Assembly: GCF_036884275.1 (NCBI RefSeq)
Contig: NZ_CP145607.1
Span: 2,405,001 to 2,469,000 of the forward strand
Length of the DNA: 64,000 nt
Reading direction: 5' to 3'
Source: Sphingomonas kaistensis
GTDB lineage: Bacteria > Pseudomonadota > Alphaproteobacteria > Sphingomonadales > Sphingomonadaceae
In this document: positions 9,451 to 18,568 of the stretch, one piece after another
Position numbering within the stretch: the first letter of the stretch is position 1
Layout: each line of letters begins with the position of its first letter
Program-made: the position numbers and the translations under genes
Notes under the pieces: model-generated
Told to the model about the DNA's origin: nothing
Seen by the model: only the letters and a program-made list of their open reading frames with translations
Database searches by the model: none

Positions 9451-9945
9451 ATGAGCGATCGTCCCCGGTTCATCACCCCCGAAGGATTTGCCCGGATCCG
9501 CGGCGAATATGAACAATTGTTCGGGACCGAGCGGCCCAAACTGGTCGAGACGATCAGCTGGGCGGCGGGCAATGGCGACCGCTCGGAAAACGGCGACTAT
9601 ATCTACGGCCGCAAGCGCCTGCGCGAGATCGACCGCCGCTTGGGCTATCTCTCCAAGGTCATGAAGAACGCCAAGGTGGTCGACCCAGCGAGCCAGCCCG
9701 ACCGCGACGTGGTGCGGTTCGGCGCCACGGTGGAACTTGCCGACGAGGAGGACGAGCGCCGCATCCTGACTCTGGTTGGCGACGATGAAGCCGACGCCGG
9801 CGCCGGGCGGATCGCCTGGGGGAGTCCCATGGCCCGGGCGCTGGTGGGCGCGCGGGTCGGGGACGAGCGCATCGTGCGTCTACCGGCCGGCGAAAAGAGC
9901 TGGGAAGTGATGGCGATCGACTACCCCGCGTCGGAGCGTCGATAG
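9451..9945 (+). CDS. greB: Transcription elongation factor GreB
   Basis: 164 residues of the GreA/GreB family: N-terminal coiled coil with the GreB-type basic and acidic tip (GDRSENGDYIYGRKRLREIDRR) and a C-terminal FKBP-like domain (~85–160). It rescues backtracked RNA polymerase by stimulating cleavage of the transcript 3' end. GGGA sits just before the ATG. It is probably cotranscribed with the transglycosylase; this is position, not a known functional link. Confidence 0.93.
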   Translation: MSDRPRFITPEGFARIRGEYEQLFGTERPKLVETISWAAGNGDRSENGDYIYGRKRLREIDRRLGYLSKVMKNAKVVDPASQPDRDVVRFGATVELADEEDERRILTLVGDDEADAGAGRIAWGSPMARALVGARVGDERIVRLPAGEKSWEVMAIDYPASERR

Positions 9946-9957
9946 CCATGAAATAGT

Positions 9958-9992
9958 TCGGTCCGCGCGCTCGGGGGAGCGACGCGGACCGA
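9958..9992. terminator. Strong inverted repeat between greB and the PEP-CTERM gene
   Basis: A 10-bp perfect outer stem (9958–9967 with 9983–9992) and a 4-bp inner stem (9969–9972 with 9977–9980). No clear T run follows on either strand, so it may be a weak bidirectional terminator or an RNA-stabilising hairpin for the two converging transcripts. Confidence 0.5.
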
Positions 9993-10051
9993 TAGGTAAT
10001 ACAGCGGTTGGACCGGTGGACGGCTGTAAAGGACCGGCCGGCCCGTCCCGA

Positions 10052-10636
10052 TCAGGCGAACTGCGGGATGACCTTGTGGCTGCGACGGCGGCGGAGCGAG
10101 GCACCGGCTGCCCCAAAACCGACCAGCATCAGCGCCCAGGTACCCGGCTCGGGAACCGCGGCGACCGCCGCTGAGCGATACAGGACGGCATTCGAATAGC
10201 CCTGCGTGTCGGTCAGGCGAATGTCGCCCGCACGGACGTTGTCCCACAGGTAGATGGCCGACACGTTGCCCTGCGGGCCCGGGGCGTTGCCCCAGTGGAA
10301 CCCGAGAATCACCTGACCGCCAGCATTGGCGAGCAGGGCGTTCAGCGCGTTGAGATCGCTACCCGACACGACCCTGCCAGCGGCCTGCAGGGCGTTCCAG
10401 TTCACGGTGTACTGGCCGGCGCCGATCAGCTGATTGATGGCATTCTGCTGCTGGGCGACGCTCCCGCTCTGACCGCTCATGGTATTGCCCGAGAAATAGC
10501 CGGCGCACTTGTTGGCGGTCGGGGCAAGCGGTCCGCTGGCGCAGCCGGTGCTGCTGCCGACCTCCACGGTGGCCGAGGCCGGAGCGGCAATGGCAAGGGT
10601 AGCAACGGCAGCAAGAGAGAGGGTGAGCTTGGTCAT
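10052..10636 (-). CDS. PEPxxWA-CTERM sorting-signal protein
   Basis: 194-residue exported protein. Signal peptide MTKLTLSLAAVATLAIAAPASA, a middle region with two cysteines and no recognised fold, then a C-terminal sorting signal: PEPGTWA at residues 162–168, a hydrophobic segment and an Arg-rich cluster. In this family an exosortase in the inner membrane recognises the PEP motif, and the mature protein goes to the cell surface or extracellular matrix. A good ribosome site (AAAGGAAAG) lies ~8 bases before the ATG, and a TTAA-N7-TTAA CtrA-type site lies 31–45 bases upstream. No exosortase gene is in the window. Confidence 0.88.
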   Translation of the reverse strand: MTKLTLSLAAVATLAIAAPASATVEVGSSTGCASGPLAPTANKCAGYFSGNTMSGQSGSVAQQQNAINQLIGAGQYTVNWNALQAAGRVVSGSDLNALNALLANAGGQVILGFHWGNAPGPQGNVSAIYLWDNVRAGDIRLTDTQGYSNAVLYRSAAVAAVPEPGTWALMLVGFGAAGASLRRRRSHKVIPQFA

Positions 10637-10666
10637 GAACAGCTTTCCTTTGAGTTCCTCGCCCCG

Positions 10667-10681
10667 TTAAATCTCCATTAA
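10667..10681. promoter_or_regulatory. Full CtrA-type binding site (TTAA-N7-TTAA)
   Basis: TTAA at 10667–10670, seven bases, TTAA at 10678–10681, which matches the CtrA consensus of Caulobacter and relatives exactly. It lies in the promoter region of the PEP-CTERM gene. Its closeness to the start codon suggests it overlaps the promoter or start site (repression or cell-cycle gating), but binding is inference. Confidence 0.55.
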
Positions 10682-10940
10682 ATCCGTTTCAATTCAGGAT
10701 GCGTGGTTAATATCGTCCTGCTGTCTTGTTTCCGCACATTTGGCGGAGTCAGTGTCTTTTTGGTCAGCATTTTGCTCAAGGTTCGGCCCTGAATGCCCAT
10801 CCATGCTTGCCGGAAGCGTTAGGTCGCTAACAGTTTTCACCGATGGCGACGCCGGCGAGCAGAATATGGGCTTGGACGGCAACCGACCGCCGCACAATCG
10901 GCAAGCCGATTTCAGTCTTCCCCGCTTGAGGAAGGAAGGG
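10682..10940. other. Intergenic region with no convincing gene
   Basis: The gap between the PEP-CTERM start and the aspS stop is 331 bases, more AT-rich than its surroundings in 10670–10810. A 67-codon minus-strand frame (10694–10897) has no ribosome site, signal or family resemblance. No tRNA or riboswitch fold was seen. It holds the CtrA site on one side and the aspS hairpin on the other. Confidence 0.4.
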
Positions 10941-10960
10941 CTCCGGGTCGACGCCCGGAG
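10941..10960 (-). terminator. Hairpin downstream of aspS
   Basis: 7-bp stem (10941–10947 with 10954–10960), 6-base loop, followed on the minus strand by a pyrimidine-rich CCCTTCCTTCC rather than a clean T run. A likely but weak terminator. Confidence 0.45.
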
Positions 10961-10967
10961 TGCTGCC

Positions 10968-12752
10968 TCAGCTCTTCGGCCCGTCGCCGACGATCTTGAT
11001 GCTCAGCTCTTTCAACTGCTTCGCGCTGACTTCGGCGGGCGCGTTCATCATCAGATCCTCGGCCTTCTGGTTCATCGGGAAGACCACGACCTCGCGGATG
11101 TTGGGCTCGCCCGCCAGCAGCATGACGATCCGGTCGATCCCCGGCGCCGATCCGCCATGCGGCGGCGCGCCGAACTTGAAGGCATTGATCATGCCCGAGA
11201 AGTTGGTGTCGACCTGCTCCTGCGTGTAGCCGGCGATCTCGAACGCCTTGTACATGATGTCCGGGCGGTGGTTCCGGATCGCGCCGGAGCTCAGTTCCAC
11301 CCCGTTGCAGACGATGTCATACTGCCAAGCCAGGATGTCGAGCGGATCCTTGGTCTCCAGCGCTTCCAGCTCGCCCTGCGGCATCGAGAAGGGGTTGTGG
11401 CTGAAATCGACCTTCTTGGCGTCCTCGTCATATTCGAACATCGGGAAATCGACGATCCAGCAAAAGTCGAAACGGTTCTCGTCGATCAGGCCGAGCTGCT
11501 GGCCGACCCGCGTGCGCGCGGCACCGGCAAGCTTGGCGGCTTCCAGTTCCTTACCACTGGCGGCGAAGAACAGGCCGTCGTCCGGCCCAAGGCCGAGCTC
11601 ATTGGCGAGCTTGTCCATGCCCTCGGTGCCGTGGTTCTTGGCGATCGGGCCGCCCCACTCACCGCCCTTGCGGGTGGCATAGCCGAGCCCGGCATAGCCC
11701 TCGCCGCGGGCCCACTCGTTCATATCGTCGAAGAACTTGCGGCTCTTGTCGGCCGTGTTCGGTGCCGGGATCGCGCGGACGAAACCGCCCTTGCCGACGA
11801 TGGTCGAAAACAGGCCAAAGCCCGAACCTTCGAAGTGGCTGCCGACGTCGCTGATGACGATGGGGTTGCGCAGGTCTGGCTTGTCGCTGCCGTACTTCAG
11901 CATCGATTCGCGGTACGGGATACGCGGGAACGCCCCCTCGGTGACCTGACGCTTGCCCGCGAACTCGCGGAACACGCCTGCCAGCACCGGCTCGATCGCG
12001 TTGAACACGTCGTCCTGCGTGACGAAGCTCATCTCGAAATCGAGCTGGTAGAATTCGCCGGGGCTGCGGTCGGCGCGGGCGTCCTCGTCGCGGAAGCAGG
12101 GCGCGATCTGGAAATAGCGGTCGAAGCCCGCGACCATCAGCAGCTGCTTGAACATCTGCGGCGCCTGCGGAAGCGCGTAGAACTTGCCCGGGTGAACCCG
12201 GCTCGGGACCAGATAATCGCGCGCGCCCTCGGGGCTCGACGCGGTCAGGATCGGGGTCTGGAATTCGGTGAAGCCCTGCTCGACCATGCGGCGGCGGATC
12301 GACGCGATGACGTTCGAGCGCAGCATGATGTTCGAGTGCAGCCGCTCGCGGCGCAGATCGAGATAGCGGTAGCGAAGGCGGATATCCTCCGGATATTCCT
12401 GCTCGCCCGCCACCGGCATCGGCAGTTCGGCAGCGCTGCTCTGGACGGTGACGCCGCGGGCGTAGACTTCGATCTCGCCGGTCGGGAGGTTGGCATTGGT
12501 GGTGCCTTCGGCGCGCGTCTTGACGGTGCCATCGATGGTGACGACGCTTTCCACCCGCAGCTTTTCCAGCACCGCCAGCGCCGGGCTGTCGACATCGACC
12601 ACCACCTGCGTCAATCCGTAATGATCGCGCAGGTCGACGAATAGCACGCCGCCGTGATCGCGCTTGCGATGTACCCAGCCCGAGATGCGGACATCGTTGC
12701 CGACGTCGGTCTGGCGAAGCTGGCCGCAATGGTGGGTGCGATAGGCGTGCAT
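10968..12752 (-). CDS. aspS: Aspartyl-tRNA synthetase
   Basis: 594 residues, bacterial class II length. N-terminal OB-fold anticodon domain (~1–105), class II core with motif 2 ([10 protein letters not shown]) and motif 3 ([11 protein letters not shown]), and the inserted bacterial GAD domain in the middle. It charges tRNA-Asp. Whether it also charges tRNA-Asn, as many alphaproteobacterial enzymes do in partnership with GatCAB, cannot be told from the window. It is divergent from rnd with ~107 bases between starts. Confidence 0.97.
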   Translation of the reverse strand: MHAYRTHHCGQLRQTDVGNDVRISGWVHRKRDHGGVLFVDLRDHYGLTQVVVDVDSPALAVLEKLRVESVVTIDGTVKTRAEGTTNANLPTGEIEVYARGVTVQSSAAELPMPVAGEQEYPEDIRLRYRYLDLRRERLHSNIMLRSNVIASIRRRMVEQGFTEFQTPILTASSPEGARDYLVPSRVHPGKFYALPQAPQMFKQLLMVAGFDRYFQIAPCFRDEDARADRSPGEFYQLDFEMSFVTQDDVFNAIEPVLAGVFREFAGKRQVTEGAFPRIPYRESMLKYGSDKPDLRNPIVISDVGSHFEGSGFGLFSTIVGKGGFVRAIPAPNTADKSRKFFDDMNEWARGEGYAGLGYATRKGGEWGGPIAKNHGTEGMDKLANELGLGPDDGLFFAASGKELEAAKLAGAARTRVGQQLGLIDENRFDFCWIVDFPMFEYDEDAKKVDFSHNPFSMPQGELEALETKDPLDILAWQYDIVCNGVELSSGAIRNHRPDIMYKAFEIAGYTQEQVDTNFSGMINAFKFGAPPHGGSAPGIDRIVMLLAGEPNIREVVVFPMNQKAEDLMMNAPAEVSAKQLKELSIKIVGDGPKS

Positions 12753-12859
12753 ATTGGTCGTCCGCTAAAGTCGTCGTGACGGTGAATGGATGGCGCGGCG
12801 CTTTCCCCACCCCTCCCCTTTTGTCAACTTGGGGTTGCCCCGCTACAGGCCGCAGGAAC

Positions 12860-14041
12860 ATGAAGATTCATCCCCTTATCACCGACAGTGGCACCCTTGC
12901 CGCCCTGGTCGAGCGCCTAGCCACCCACGACTTCGTGGCCGTGGACACTGAATTCATGCGCGAAAGCACCTACTGGCCCGAACTCTGCCTGATCCAGATC
13001 GCCTCGGTCGACGAAGCCGCCGCGATCGATCCGATGGCCGAGGGTATCGACTTGCAGCCGCTGTGGGATCTGCTGGTCGACAATGAGGACGTGCTCAAGG
13101 TCTTCCACGCCAGCGGCCAGGACCTCGAGATCGTCTACAACGTCACCGGCAAGACGCCGCAGCCGTTGTTCGATACGCAGATCGCGGCCATGGCGCTCGG
13201 CTATGGTGAGCAGGTCGGCTACTCGAACCTCATCGAATCCATGCTCGGCCACGCCCTCGACAAGGGCGCGCGTTTCACCGACTGGAGCCGCCGCCCGCTC
13301 GACAAGCGGCAGATCGACTATGCCATCGGCGACGTCACCCACCTTGCGACCATTTTTCCCAAGATGGTCGCCAAGCTGCGCAAGACCGGCCGCGGGCTGT
13401 GGCTCGACGAGGAGATGGAGCGGTTGGCCGACCCGTCGAGCTTCGCCTTCGATCCCGAGGATGCGTGGAAGCGTTTGAAGCTGCCGAGCCGCAATCCGCA
13501 GGTGTTGGGCCGCCTCAAGGTCCTCGCCGCCTGGCGCGAGAAGGAAGCACGCGGCAAAAACCTGCCGCGCGGCCGGATCGTCAAGGACGACACGCTGGCC
13601 GACATCGCCGGCCATCCGCCCAAGACGCAGGACGATCTCGCCAAGGTCCGCGGCCTGTCGGCGGGCTGGCGCAACAACGACATCGGCGCGCGGCTGATGG
13701 CGGCGCTCGATGGCGCGGAGCCACTCGGCCCCGACGAATTGCCAGAGCGCGGTCCCAGCCGCCCCGGCCTGACCAAGGATGGCGCGCTTGTCGCCGATCT
13801 CCTGAAGCTCCTGCTCAAGATCAAGGCCAAGGAAACCGGCGTCGCGGCTAAGCTGATTGCCCGCTCGGATGAACTGGAAGCCCTCGCCGCCGGAGTACGC
13901 AAGGACCTTGCGATCCTCAGCGGCTGGCGGTTCGACGAATTCGGCCGCGATGCGTTGGACCTGGTAGAGGGTCGGCTGGCGTTCGCGACGATGAACGGCA
14001 AGCTCAAGATGACCCGCACTCAGGAGGAGCACGTCGCGTGA
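12860..14041 (+). CDS. rnd: Ribonuclease D
   Basis: 393 residues. DEDD 3'-5' exonuclease domain (VDTEFMRE, then ASGQDLEIV, then YAIGDVTHL), followed by an HRDC domain (~210–290) and a helical tail. It trims tRNA 3' ends and other stable RNAs. The open frame runs 28 codons further upstream, but the ATG at 12860 has a GCAGGA ribosome site and begins the conserved MKIHPLITDS. Its stop overlaps the next gene's GTG start. Confidence 0.94.
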   Translation: MKIHPLITDSGTLAALVERLATHDFVAVDTEFMRESTYWPELCLIQIASVDEAAAIDPMAEGIDLQPLWDLLVDNEDVLKVFHASGQDLEIVYNVTGKTPQPLFDTQIAAMALGYGEQVGYSNLIESMLGHALDKGARFTDWSRRPLDKRQIDYAIGDVTHLATIFPKMVAKLRKTGRGLWLDEEMERLADPSSFAFDPEDAWKRLKLPSRNPQVLGRLKVLAAWREKEARGKNLPRGRIVKDDTLADIAGHPPKTQDDLAKVRGLSAGWRNNDIGARLMAALDGAEPLGPDELPERGPSRPGLTKDGALVADLLKLLLKIKAKETGVAAKLIARSDELEALAAGVRKDLAILSGWRFDEFGRDALDLVEGRLAFATMNGKLKMTRTQEEHVA

Positions 14042-14322
14042 AGAAATTGATCGTCTCCGACCTCGCCGCCCCGCTGATCGCGGCCTGCGCCACTGTCGGC
14101 CCGGCCGAACCCGCCGGCGGCATGTGCAGCGACGCGCAGCTGCAGCAATTTGTCGGACAATCGGCAACCGCCGACCTTGGCGCACGCATCCAGTCGACGT
14201 CGGGCGCGAAGACGCTGCAGTGGGTAGCGGCCGGATCGATGGTGACGATGGACTTCCGCGGCGACCGCGTCCGCGTCTATCTCGACGCGCAGAACAAGGT
14301 CGAGCGCCTCAGCTGCGGCTGA
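14038..14322 (+). CDS. I78-family peptidase inhibitor lipoprotein
   Basis: 94 residues. Lipobox LIAAC places the acylated Cys at 17. The mature part matches the I78 inhibitor pattern: FVGQSATADLGARI, then VTMDFRGDRVRVYLDAQNKV and a terminal SCG. These small secreted proteins inhibit serine peptidases; anchoring suggests protection of the periplasm or outer-membrane face. It starts with GTG in a GTGA overlap with rnd. The short signal peptide has an unusual Asp at position 8. It converges on ppx with a 4-base gap. Confidence 0.82.
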   Translation: MKKLIVSDLAAPLIAACATVGPAEPAGGMCSDAQLQQFVGQSATADLGARIQSTSGAKTLQWVAAGSMVTMDFRGDRVRVYLDAQNKVERLSCG

Positions 14323-14326
14323 GCGA

Positions 14327-15787
14327 TCAGGCCAGCTCCATCCGCGCCGTCAGCCCCATGAGATTGGCCAGCTGGCGGTGCCGCCGCGCGACGATGTCGC
14401 TGTAAAGGCGCGCATCCTTTTTCGCGAGGCGCAGGACGACGTCATTGTCCTCCAGCCCGATCCGGCAACGCTCGAGCAATTTCTCCGTCCCGCCCGATAG
14501 CCGCTGCGCGAGTCGGATCGCCGCGCCCCACTGGCCCGCGTGATCGAGCACCCGCTGCTCCACCAGCTGCGCCAGCGTGCGGTTGAACGGCCCGTCGCCG
14601 CCGAACGCCGACCACAAGGTGCGGCCGATAATCGTCCGTCCCTCGGCGTCGATCCCGACCCAATTGCCATGCACGCCCATATCGACCGCCCACAAGGCGC
14701 GAAAGTCGGGATGCGCTTCCCAAGCGACATCGGCCAGGAGGCAGGCCGCCAGCCGCAGCCGCCGCGCGGCATCATCGTCGTCGGGAAACAAGGGCGCGAT
14801 CCAGCCGTCGAGCTCGGCGCCGTGATCGCCGAAGCGGCCCAGTTTCTCGCCCGCCTCAAGGGCGGCCGCCAATAAAGGGTCTTCCGCCCGGCGCGCCTCC
14901 GCCAGATGATCGTAAAGCAGGCCTTCGCGCAGGCCGTATGCGCTGGCGACCGCCTTCGCCGGTTCGAGCACTCGGAACAGGGCATCGAGCACCGCAGCCG
15001 CCGGGCGCGCATTCTGCGCCCGCGTGGTGGACAGGCCGAAGCGCTGCTTCAGTTGCTCGGGCGAGGTCTTGCGAATGATATCGCGCAATTCGCGCGCCCG
15101 GTCCGCTTCGATAGCGTGCCCGTGGACGACGTGAAGCGGCGACCCTGCTTCCTGCTGGTCGAGCTGCGCAAAAGCGCGGAACGAGCCGCCGACGAGATAC
15201 AGCGTGCGTTCGGCTCCGGCGGCAAGAATGGCGGGCGGGATCGCTTTCTTGAGCGTCGCCGCCAACTGCTTGGCACTCGCCTCCGGACCGACCCGCAGGA
15301 CGCCAAGCGGGAGCGAGATGCCCGGTCCTGCCTCGCCATTGGCAACTGGTGTCAGCTCAAGGCTTCCGCCGCCAAGATCGGCCACGACGCCCTTGGCGTG
15401 CGGAATGGCGGAGATAACCCCAAGCGCCGCGAGCCGCGCTTCTTCCTCGCCGGTGATTACCGTGGGCTCGACCCCGGCCTGCCGCGCGCGGGCAAGGAAC
15501 TCATCGCCATTCTCCGCATCGCGCACCGCCGCTGTGGCGACGACGTCGAGCCGCTTCAGCTTCATCTCGCGGGCGAGCAGGCGGAAACGGGCCAGCGCCT
15601 CGATCGCCTGGTCCATCGCCTTGTCGGGCAGCCGCCCGGTCGAGGCGAGTTCGCGCCCAAGGCCGGCCGAGACCTTCTCGTTGAACAGGGTCGAAGGCAC
15701 CCGCTCCGACCCGGCATAAGCCACGAAGCGAATGGAGTTGGAGCCGATGTCGATGATTCCCACCGGACCGAAGCTGCGTTTTGCCAT
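14327..15787 (-). CDS. ppx: Exopolyphosphatase (Ppx/GppA family)
   Basis: 486 residues of the ASKHA phosphatase fold. The N-terminal phosphate-binding motif IDIGSNSIRF and the second motif ADLGGGSLEL (with acidic EEEARLA between them) are intact, followed by an HD-like helical C-terminal half (~310–480). It removes terminal phosphate from polyphosphate and possibly pppGpp. It lies 9 bases after ppk1 on the same strand, so synthesis and breakdown of polyphosphate are encoded together. Confidence 0.93.
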   Translation of the reverse strand: MAKRSFGPVGIIDIGSNSIRFVAYAGSERVPSTLFNEKVSAGLGRELASTGRLPDKAMDQAIEALARFRLLAREMKLKRLDVVATAAVRDAENGDEFLARARQAGVEPTVITGEEEARLAALGVISAIPHAKGVVADLGGGSLELTPVANGEAGPGISLPLGVLRVGPEASAKQLAATLKKAIPPAILAAGAERTLYLVGGSFRAFAQLDQQEAGSPLHVVHGHAIEADRARELRDIIRKTSPEQLKQRFGLSTTRAQNARPAAAVLDALFRVLEPAKAVASAYGLREGLLYDHLAEARRAEDPLLAAALEAGEKLGRFGDHGAELDGWIAPLFPDDDDAARRLRLAACLLADVAWEAHPDFRALWAVDMGVHGNWVGIDAEGRTIIGRTLWSAFGGDGPFNRTLAQLVEQRVLDHAGQWGAAIRLAQRLSGGTEKLLERCRIGLEDNDVVLRLAKKDARLYSDIVARRHRQLANLMGLTARMELA

Positions 15788-15796
15788 GTTCGTTCT

Positions 15797-17944
15797 TTAC
15801 CCGCCCTGTTCCAGCTTCAATTTCGGCACTTTCTTGCCCTCCAGCGACTGCCCGCGGCCGGATAGCGACGGATTGGTCATGAAATAGGTGTGGAGGTTGA
15901 ACGGCTTCTTGGTGTCCGCCACCCGCCGGTATTGACCGGTGCTGCCGTCGAGCAGCCAGCTCTGCTGATTGTCGATCAAATTGGCGACCATCACTTGGTC
16001 TAGCACCTGGGCATGAACGGTGCTGTTCTCCAGCGGCACCGCAACCTCCACCCGGCGGTCGAGGTTGCGCGGCATCCAGTCGGCCGAGGAGATGAATATC
16101 CGCGCCTTGCCGTGCGGTATCCGCGCCCCGTTGGCGAAGCACCACACCCGGCTATGCTCGAGGAAGCGGCCGACGATCGACTTGACCCGGATGTTGCTCG
16201 ACAGCCCGGCGAGACCCGGGCGCAGGCAGCAGATGCCGCGAATGACGAGCTCGATCTTCACCCCTGCCTCGCTCGCCTCGTACAGCTTTTCGATGATCCG
16301 CGGGTCGACCAGGCTGTTCATCTTGGCCCAGATCGCCGCAGGCTTGCCAGCCTTGGCATTGGCGATCTCGGAGTCGATCCAGCCGGTCAGTCTCTCGCGC
16401 AGGCTGATCGGGCTCATCACCAGGATCTCGAGGCCCTTGGGCGTGACGTAGCCCGAGATGAAGTTGAACAGCTTGGCCGCATCGCGGGCGGCACGCTTGG
16501 ACGCGGTGAAGAAGCTAAGGTCGGTGTAGAAGCGCGCGGTGGTCGGGTGGTAATTGCCGGTCCCGAAATGGCAGTAGGTGCGGAACGAGCCGCCCTCGCG
16601 CCTGACCACCATCGACACCTTGGCGTGGGTCTTCCACTGGGTGAAGCCATAGACCACCTGCACGCCCGCCCGCTCCAGCCGGCTTGCCCACAGCAGGTTC
16701 TGCTCCTCGTCGAAGCGCGCCTTGAGCTCCACCACCGCGGTCACCGACTTGCCCGCTTCGGCAGCCGCGACCAGCGCATCGACGATCGCCGACTGCTTGC
16801 CCGCGCGATAAAGCGTCTGCTTGATCGCCACCACGTCGGGATCGCTCGCCGCCTGGCGTAAGAACGCGACCACCACGTCGAAGCTTTCGTACGGGTGGTG
16901 GACCACGAAATCCTTGTCGCGGATCGCCGCGAAACAGTCGCCGCCATGCTCCTTCACGCGTTCCGGGAAACGCGGCTTGAAGGGCGCAAAGCGCAGGTCG
17001 GGGTGGCCCTCGATCTCGACCAGTTGCTGGACGTCGGCGATTCCGATCACGCCGGAGCTTTCGGCGATCAGCGCGTGCTCGGCCCCGACGCCCTCGCGGA
17101 CGAGGTTCTCCAACGCGACCGGCGTGCCGTGCGAGAATTCGAGCCGGATCACCCGCCCCCGTCGCCGCTGCTTGATCGCCGAGCGGAAGGTCCGAACCAG
17201 GTCTTCGGCATCCTCCTCGATCTCGATATCTGTATCGCGCAGCACCCGGAACGCCCCCGCGGCGATCAATTCGAAACCGGGGAACAGCACGTCGAGGTGC
17301 GACGCGATCGCCGCATCGATCGAGATGAACCGCGTCGCCGTCCCCGGCAGGCGCAGGAAGCGCGGCACCGACGGCGGGATCATCAGCACTTCGCTGACCG
17401 GCTCCTTGTCCGCGCTGTCGACCATCGCGAACACCAAAGCGAAGCCGAGGTTGGGGACGAACGGGAACGGGTGCGACGGATCGACCGCCTGCGGGGTCAG
17501 GACCGGCAGGATCTGTTCGGTCAGGAAGGTCCGCAGCCACAGCTTTTCTTCCTGGGCGAGGGCGTCGGGCGTGACCACCTCGACCCCCGATTGCCCGAGC
17601 AATTTGGCAAGCTCGAGCCAGGTCCGCTGCTGCTCGGCGATCAACGCATCGGCCTCGGCGCTGATCTTCTCGAGCTGCGCCGCCGGGGTCTGCCCGTCGT
17701 AGCTGCGCTCCTCCAGCCCTTCGAGCTGCTGCTCCTTGAGGCCCGCGACCCGAACCGAGAAGAATTCGTCGAGGTTGGAGCCGCTGATCGACAGGAATCG
17801 CAGTCGCTCGAGCAGGGGATGCGCAGGATTGGCCGCTTCCTCGAGCACCCGGCGGTTGAACGCCAGCCACGACGTCTCACGGTTGAAGTAGCGGCTTTCG
17901 CCTTCCTTCAGACGGTTGGTCCTGATCTCGGCCGGCGCGTTCAC
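15797..17944 (-). CDS. ppk1: Polyphosphate kinase 1
   Basis: 715 residues with the four PPK1 domains. The autophosphorylation region YCHFGTGNYHP and the second histidine site FLEHSRVWCF are present, as are the C-terminal phospholipase-D-like motifs (SSADWMPRNLDRR). It reversibly makes polyphosphate from ATP. The frame extends upstream, but GTG at 17944 forms a GTGA overlap with the hdaA stop, is preceded by GGAGGAGGAG, and begins the conserved region ending in ESRYFNRETSWLAFN, so it is the likely start. Confidence 0.95.
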   Translation of the reverse strand: MNAPAEIRTNRLKEGESRYFNRETSWLAFNRRVLEEAANPAHPLLERLRFLSISGSNLDEFFSVRVAGLKEQQLEGLEERSYDGQTPAAQLEKISAEADALIAEQQRTWLELAKLLGQSGVEVVTPDALAQEEKLWLRTFLTEQILPVLTPQAVDPSHPFPFVPNLGFALVFAMVDSADKEPVSEVLMIPPSVPRFLRLPGTATRFISIDAAIASHLDVLFPGFELIAAGAFRVLRDTDIEIEEDAEDLVRTFRSAIKQRRRGRVIRLEFSHGTPVALENLVREGVGAEHALIAESSGVIGIADVQQLVEIEGHPDLRFAPFKPRFPERVKEHGGDCFAAIRDKDFVVHHPYESFDVVVAFLRQAASDPDVVAIKQTLYRAGKQSAIVDALVAAAEAGKSVTAVVELKARFDEEQNLLWASRLERAGVQVVYGFTQWKTHAKVSMVVRREGGSFRTYCHFGTGNYHPTTARFYTDLSFFTASKRAARDAAKLFNFISGYVTPKGLEILVMSPISLRERLTGWIDSEIANAKAGKPAAIWAKMNSLVDPRIIEKLYEASEAGVKIELVIRGICCLRPGLAGLSSNIRVKSIVGRFLEHSRVWCFANGARIPHGKARIFISSADWMPRNLDRRVEVAVPLENSTVHAQVLDQVMVANLIDNQQSWLLDGSTGQYRRVADTKKPFNLHTYFMTNPSLSGRGQSLEGKKVPKLKLEQGG

Positions 17945-18567
17945 TCGTCTCCTCCTCCGTCGATCAGCCCGCCGGCGATCAGCGCGCGGCGAACGGTCGG
18001 CAAGGTCAGCCGCGCGCTGGCGGCAATGGCGAAGCGGTCGATGGCATCCACCACCCGCTCCGCCGTCCAGTAATCGCGCGTGACCCGCTCGGTCACATAA
18101 CGCAACGCTTCGTCCGGAAGATGCAGGCCGCGATCGGCGAACAGGCGGCGGACGAGGGCAGCGAACAAGGCATCGTCGGGCTGTTCGATGGCGATGACTG
18201 GGGTGATCGCCAGGCGGGTGCGCAGATCGGGCAAGGAAACGGCCCAGCCGGGCGGCGCGCGGTCGGCAACCATCACCAGCGGGCGTCCGGTCTCCTGCGC
18301 CTGATTCCAAGCATGGAACAGCGCTTCCTCGTCATGCCGGTCGGCCGGATCGAACAATCGTCCGCCGACCCGCGCAACGAAATTGCGCGCTAGCAGTGAA
18401 CGACCGGAGCGGCGCGGCCCGGTGAGAATGGTCGCCCGCACCGGCCAGCTCGACCAGCGCTGGAAATGGTCGAACGCTGCCTGATTCGCCGTGCTGACGA
18501 TGAAGCGGCTGTCGTCGCTCCCTTGCGGCCAATCTAGCGGGAGCGCGATCTGGTCGGGCCCCCTCAC
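17941..18567 (-). CDS. hdaA: HdaA, DnaA-related regulator of replication initiation
   Basis: 208 residues: an AAA+ module related to DnaA but lacking the DNA-binding domain IV. An N-terminal clamp-binding hexapeptide QIALPL (residues 6–11) matches the Hda type, which docks on the DnaN sliding clamp and triggers hydrolysis of DnaA-bound ATP. The Walker A motif is altered: GPRRSGRS at 50–57 has Arg56 instead of the invariant Lys. The start is taken as GTG at 18567, just after the stop of the upstream gene and behind a G-rich ribosome site; the longer frame would add an implausible Arg/Pro-rich leader. Confidence 0.88.
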   Translation of the reverse strand: MRGPDQIALPLDWPQGSDDSRFIVSTANQAAFDHFQRWSSWPVRATILTGPRRSGRSLLARNFVARVGGRLFDPADRHDEEALFHAWNQAQETGRPLVMVADRAPPGWAVSLPDLRTRLAITPVIAIEQPDDALFAALVRRLFADRGLHLPDEALRYVTERVTRDYWTAERVVDAIDRFAIAASARLTLPTVRRALIAGGLIDGGGDE

Positions 18568-18568
18568 C

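Noticed and set aside
10694..10897. 67-codon minus-strand frame in the aspS/PEP-CTERM gap
   Set aside because: No ribosome site, no signal or membrane segment, no coupling to neighbours.
10740..12644. 634-codon plus-strand frame
   Set aside because: Antisense shadow of aspS, whose motifs are complete on the other strand.
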